In this document: positions 6,062 to 6,314 of the stretch, in pieces | How the letters are laid out: each line of letters begins with the position of its first letter | How positions within the stretch are numbered: position 1 is the stretch's first letter | Assembly: GCA_030745285.1 (NCBI GenBank) | Contig: JASLOV010000005.1 | Coordinates: 1 to 6,314 of the forward strand | DNA from: Dehalococcoidia bacterium | GTDB taxonomy: Bacteria; Chloroflexota; Dehalococcoidia; UBA2979 | Direction of reading: 5' to 3' | DNA: 6,314 nucleotides | Translations under genes and position numbers: made by a program | The notes under the pieces: generated by a model | What the model saw: only the letters and a program-made list of their open reading frames with translations | Databases searched by the model: none | Told to the model about the DNA's origin: nothing

Positions 6062-6314
6062 CAGGCCCTGCTCTTTGCAGACTTCCTCGTCGTACACCAC
6101 GTTGCCGGTGTACTGCTGCTGGTCCTGCTCGCAAATCCAGACGACGGCCTTGCCCATGAGGTCCGCGCTCTCGAAGTCCAGGTTCGGGTTGTCCGGGTCG
6201 TTGCCGGCGTAGAGATTGCCCGGCGTCTTGATCCTTCCCTGCGGCGACAGCACGTTCACGGCGATGTTGTTCTCCTGGAACATCCACGCCTGGCCCTGCG
6301 AGAAGCGCTCGATC
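6059..6314 (-). CDS. Short-chain dehydrogenase/reductase, C-terminal part (cut by window edge)
   Basis: Only the last 84 residues are in the window; the Rossmann motif and the Tyr-Lys catalytic pair would lie beyond it. Residues NNIAVNVLSPQGRIKTPGN match the SDR segment after the active site, where the N-x-x-x-P-G-x-x-x-T-P motif helps bind the nicotinamide; here the usual PG is P-Q-G, a one-residue insertion or variant. The later segment ADLMGKAVVWICEQDQQQYTGNVVYDEEVC matches the C-terminal helix and the TG-x-v-x-x-D strand seen in SDRs. The gene ends 11 bases before the VOC start and is likely the upstream member of an SDR-VOC-SDR operon. SDR membership is likely from these motifs alone; the substrate is unknown. 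Confidence 0.8.
   Translation of the reverse strand, partial: IERFSQGQAWMFQENNIAVNVLSPQGRIKTPGNLYAGNDPDNPNLDFESADLMGKAVVWICEQDQQQYTGNVVYDEEVCKEQGL

Noticed and set aside
5121..6212. Plus-strand open frame of 363 codons
   Set aside because: It lies antisense to the SDR and VOC genes, which have clear family motifs and ribosome sites.
6048..6287. An N-terminally extended VOC protein starting near 6287
   Set aside because: The extra residues are an out-of-frame reading of the upstream SDR; ATG 6047 has a well-placed AGGAGG and begins exactly at the VOC fold.

Overview
GC-rich bacterial chromosome segment with dense gene packing. Two gene blocks converge: a plus-strand block at 1-3247 and a minus-strand block at 3305-6314. 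The taxon cannot be fixed from six genes. High GC, strong GGAGG-type ribosome sites and the mix of a bifunctional-enzyme-like SDR, a VOC protein and a tandem rhodanese would suit Chloroflexota (Dehalococcoidia-like) or Actinomycetota; this is a guess.

Plus strand: the 3' part of a HAD-superfamily hydrolase (1-687), a two-domain rhodanese sulfurtransferase (788-1621), and an NAD(P)-dependent glutamate dehydrogenase (1835-3247).

The highlight is the rhodanese. A plain ORF reading ends it at 1492, but the stop is a TGA at 1490-1492 that falls exactly where the family has its catalytic cysteine. In the same frame, without any shift, the rest of the active-site loop and the C-terminal domain follow (U-Q-G-G-I-R-A, then VLRLLG and NYDGSMGEW motifs) to a second TGA at 1619-1621, giving a 277-residue protein of normal family length. 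Immediately after the TGA is a two-part stem-loop (1493-1537) with a small GU-containing apical loop about 20 nt downstream, which is the architecture of a bacterial SECIS element. The best reading is a selenocysteine-containing sulfurtransferase, with Sec as the sulfur-carrying nucleophile.

Minus strand, in transcription order: the C-terminal end of an SDR oxidoreductase (6314-6059), a small VOC/glyoxalase-fold protein (6047-5661) that has lost most canonical metal ligands, a second SDR resembling the dehydrogenase part of peroxisomal-type multifunctional enzyme 2 (5593-4658), and an MFS exporter-like permease (4558-3305). The first three are close together and probably cotranscribed in an acyl-CoA or other small-molecule catabolic unit whose substrate cannot be read from here. 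The permease lies 99 nt further on and may have its own promoter. Short non-coding stretches carry hairpins but no convincing U-tract terminators. No mobile elements, tRNAs, rRNAs or CRISPR arrays were seen.
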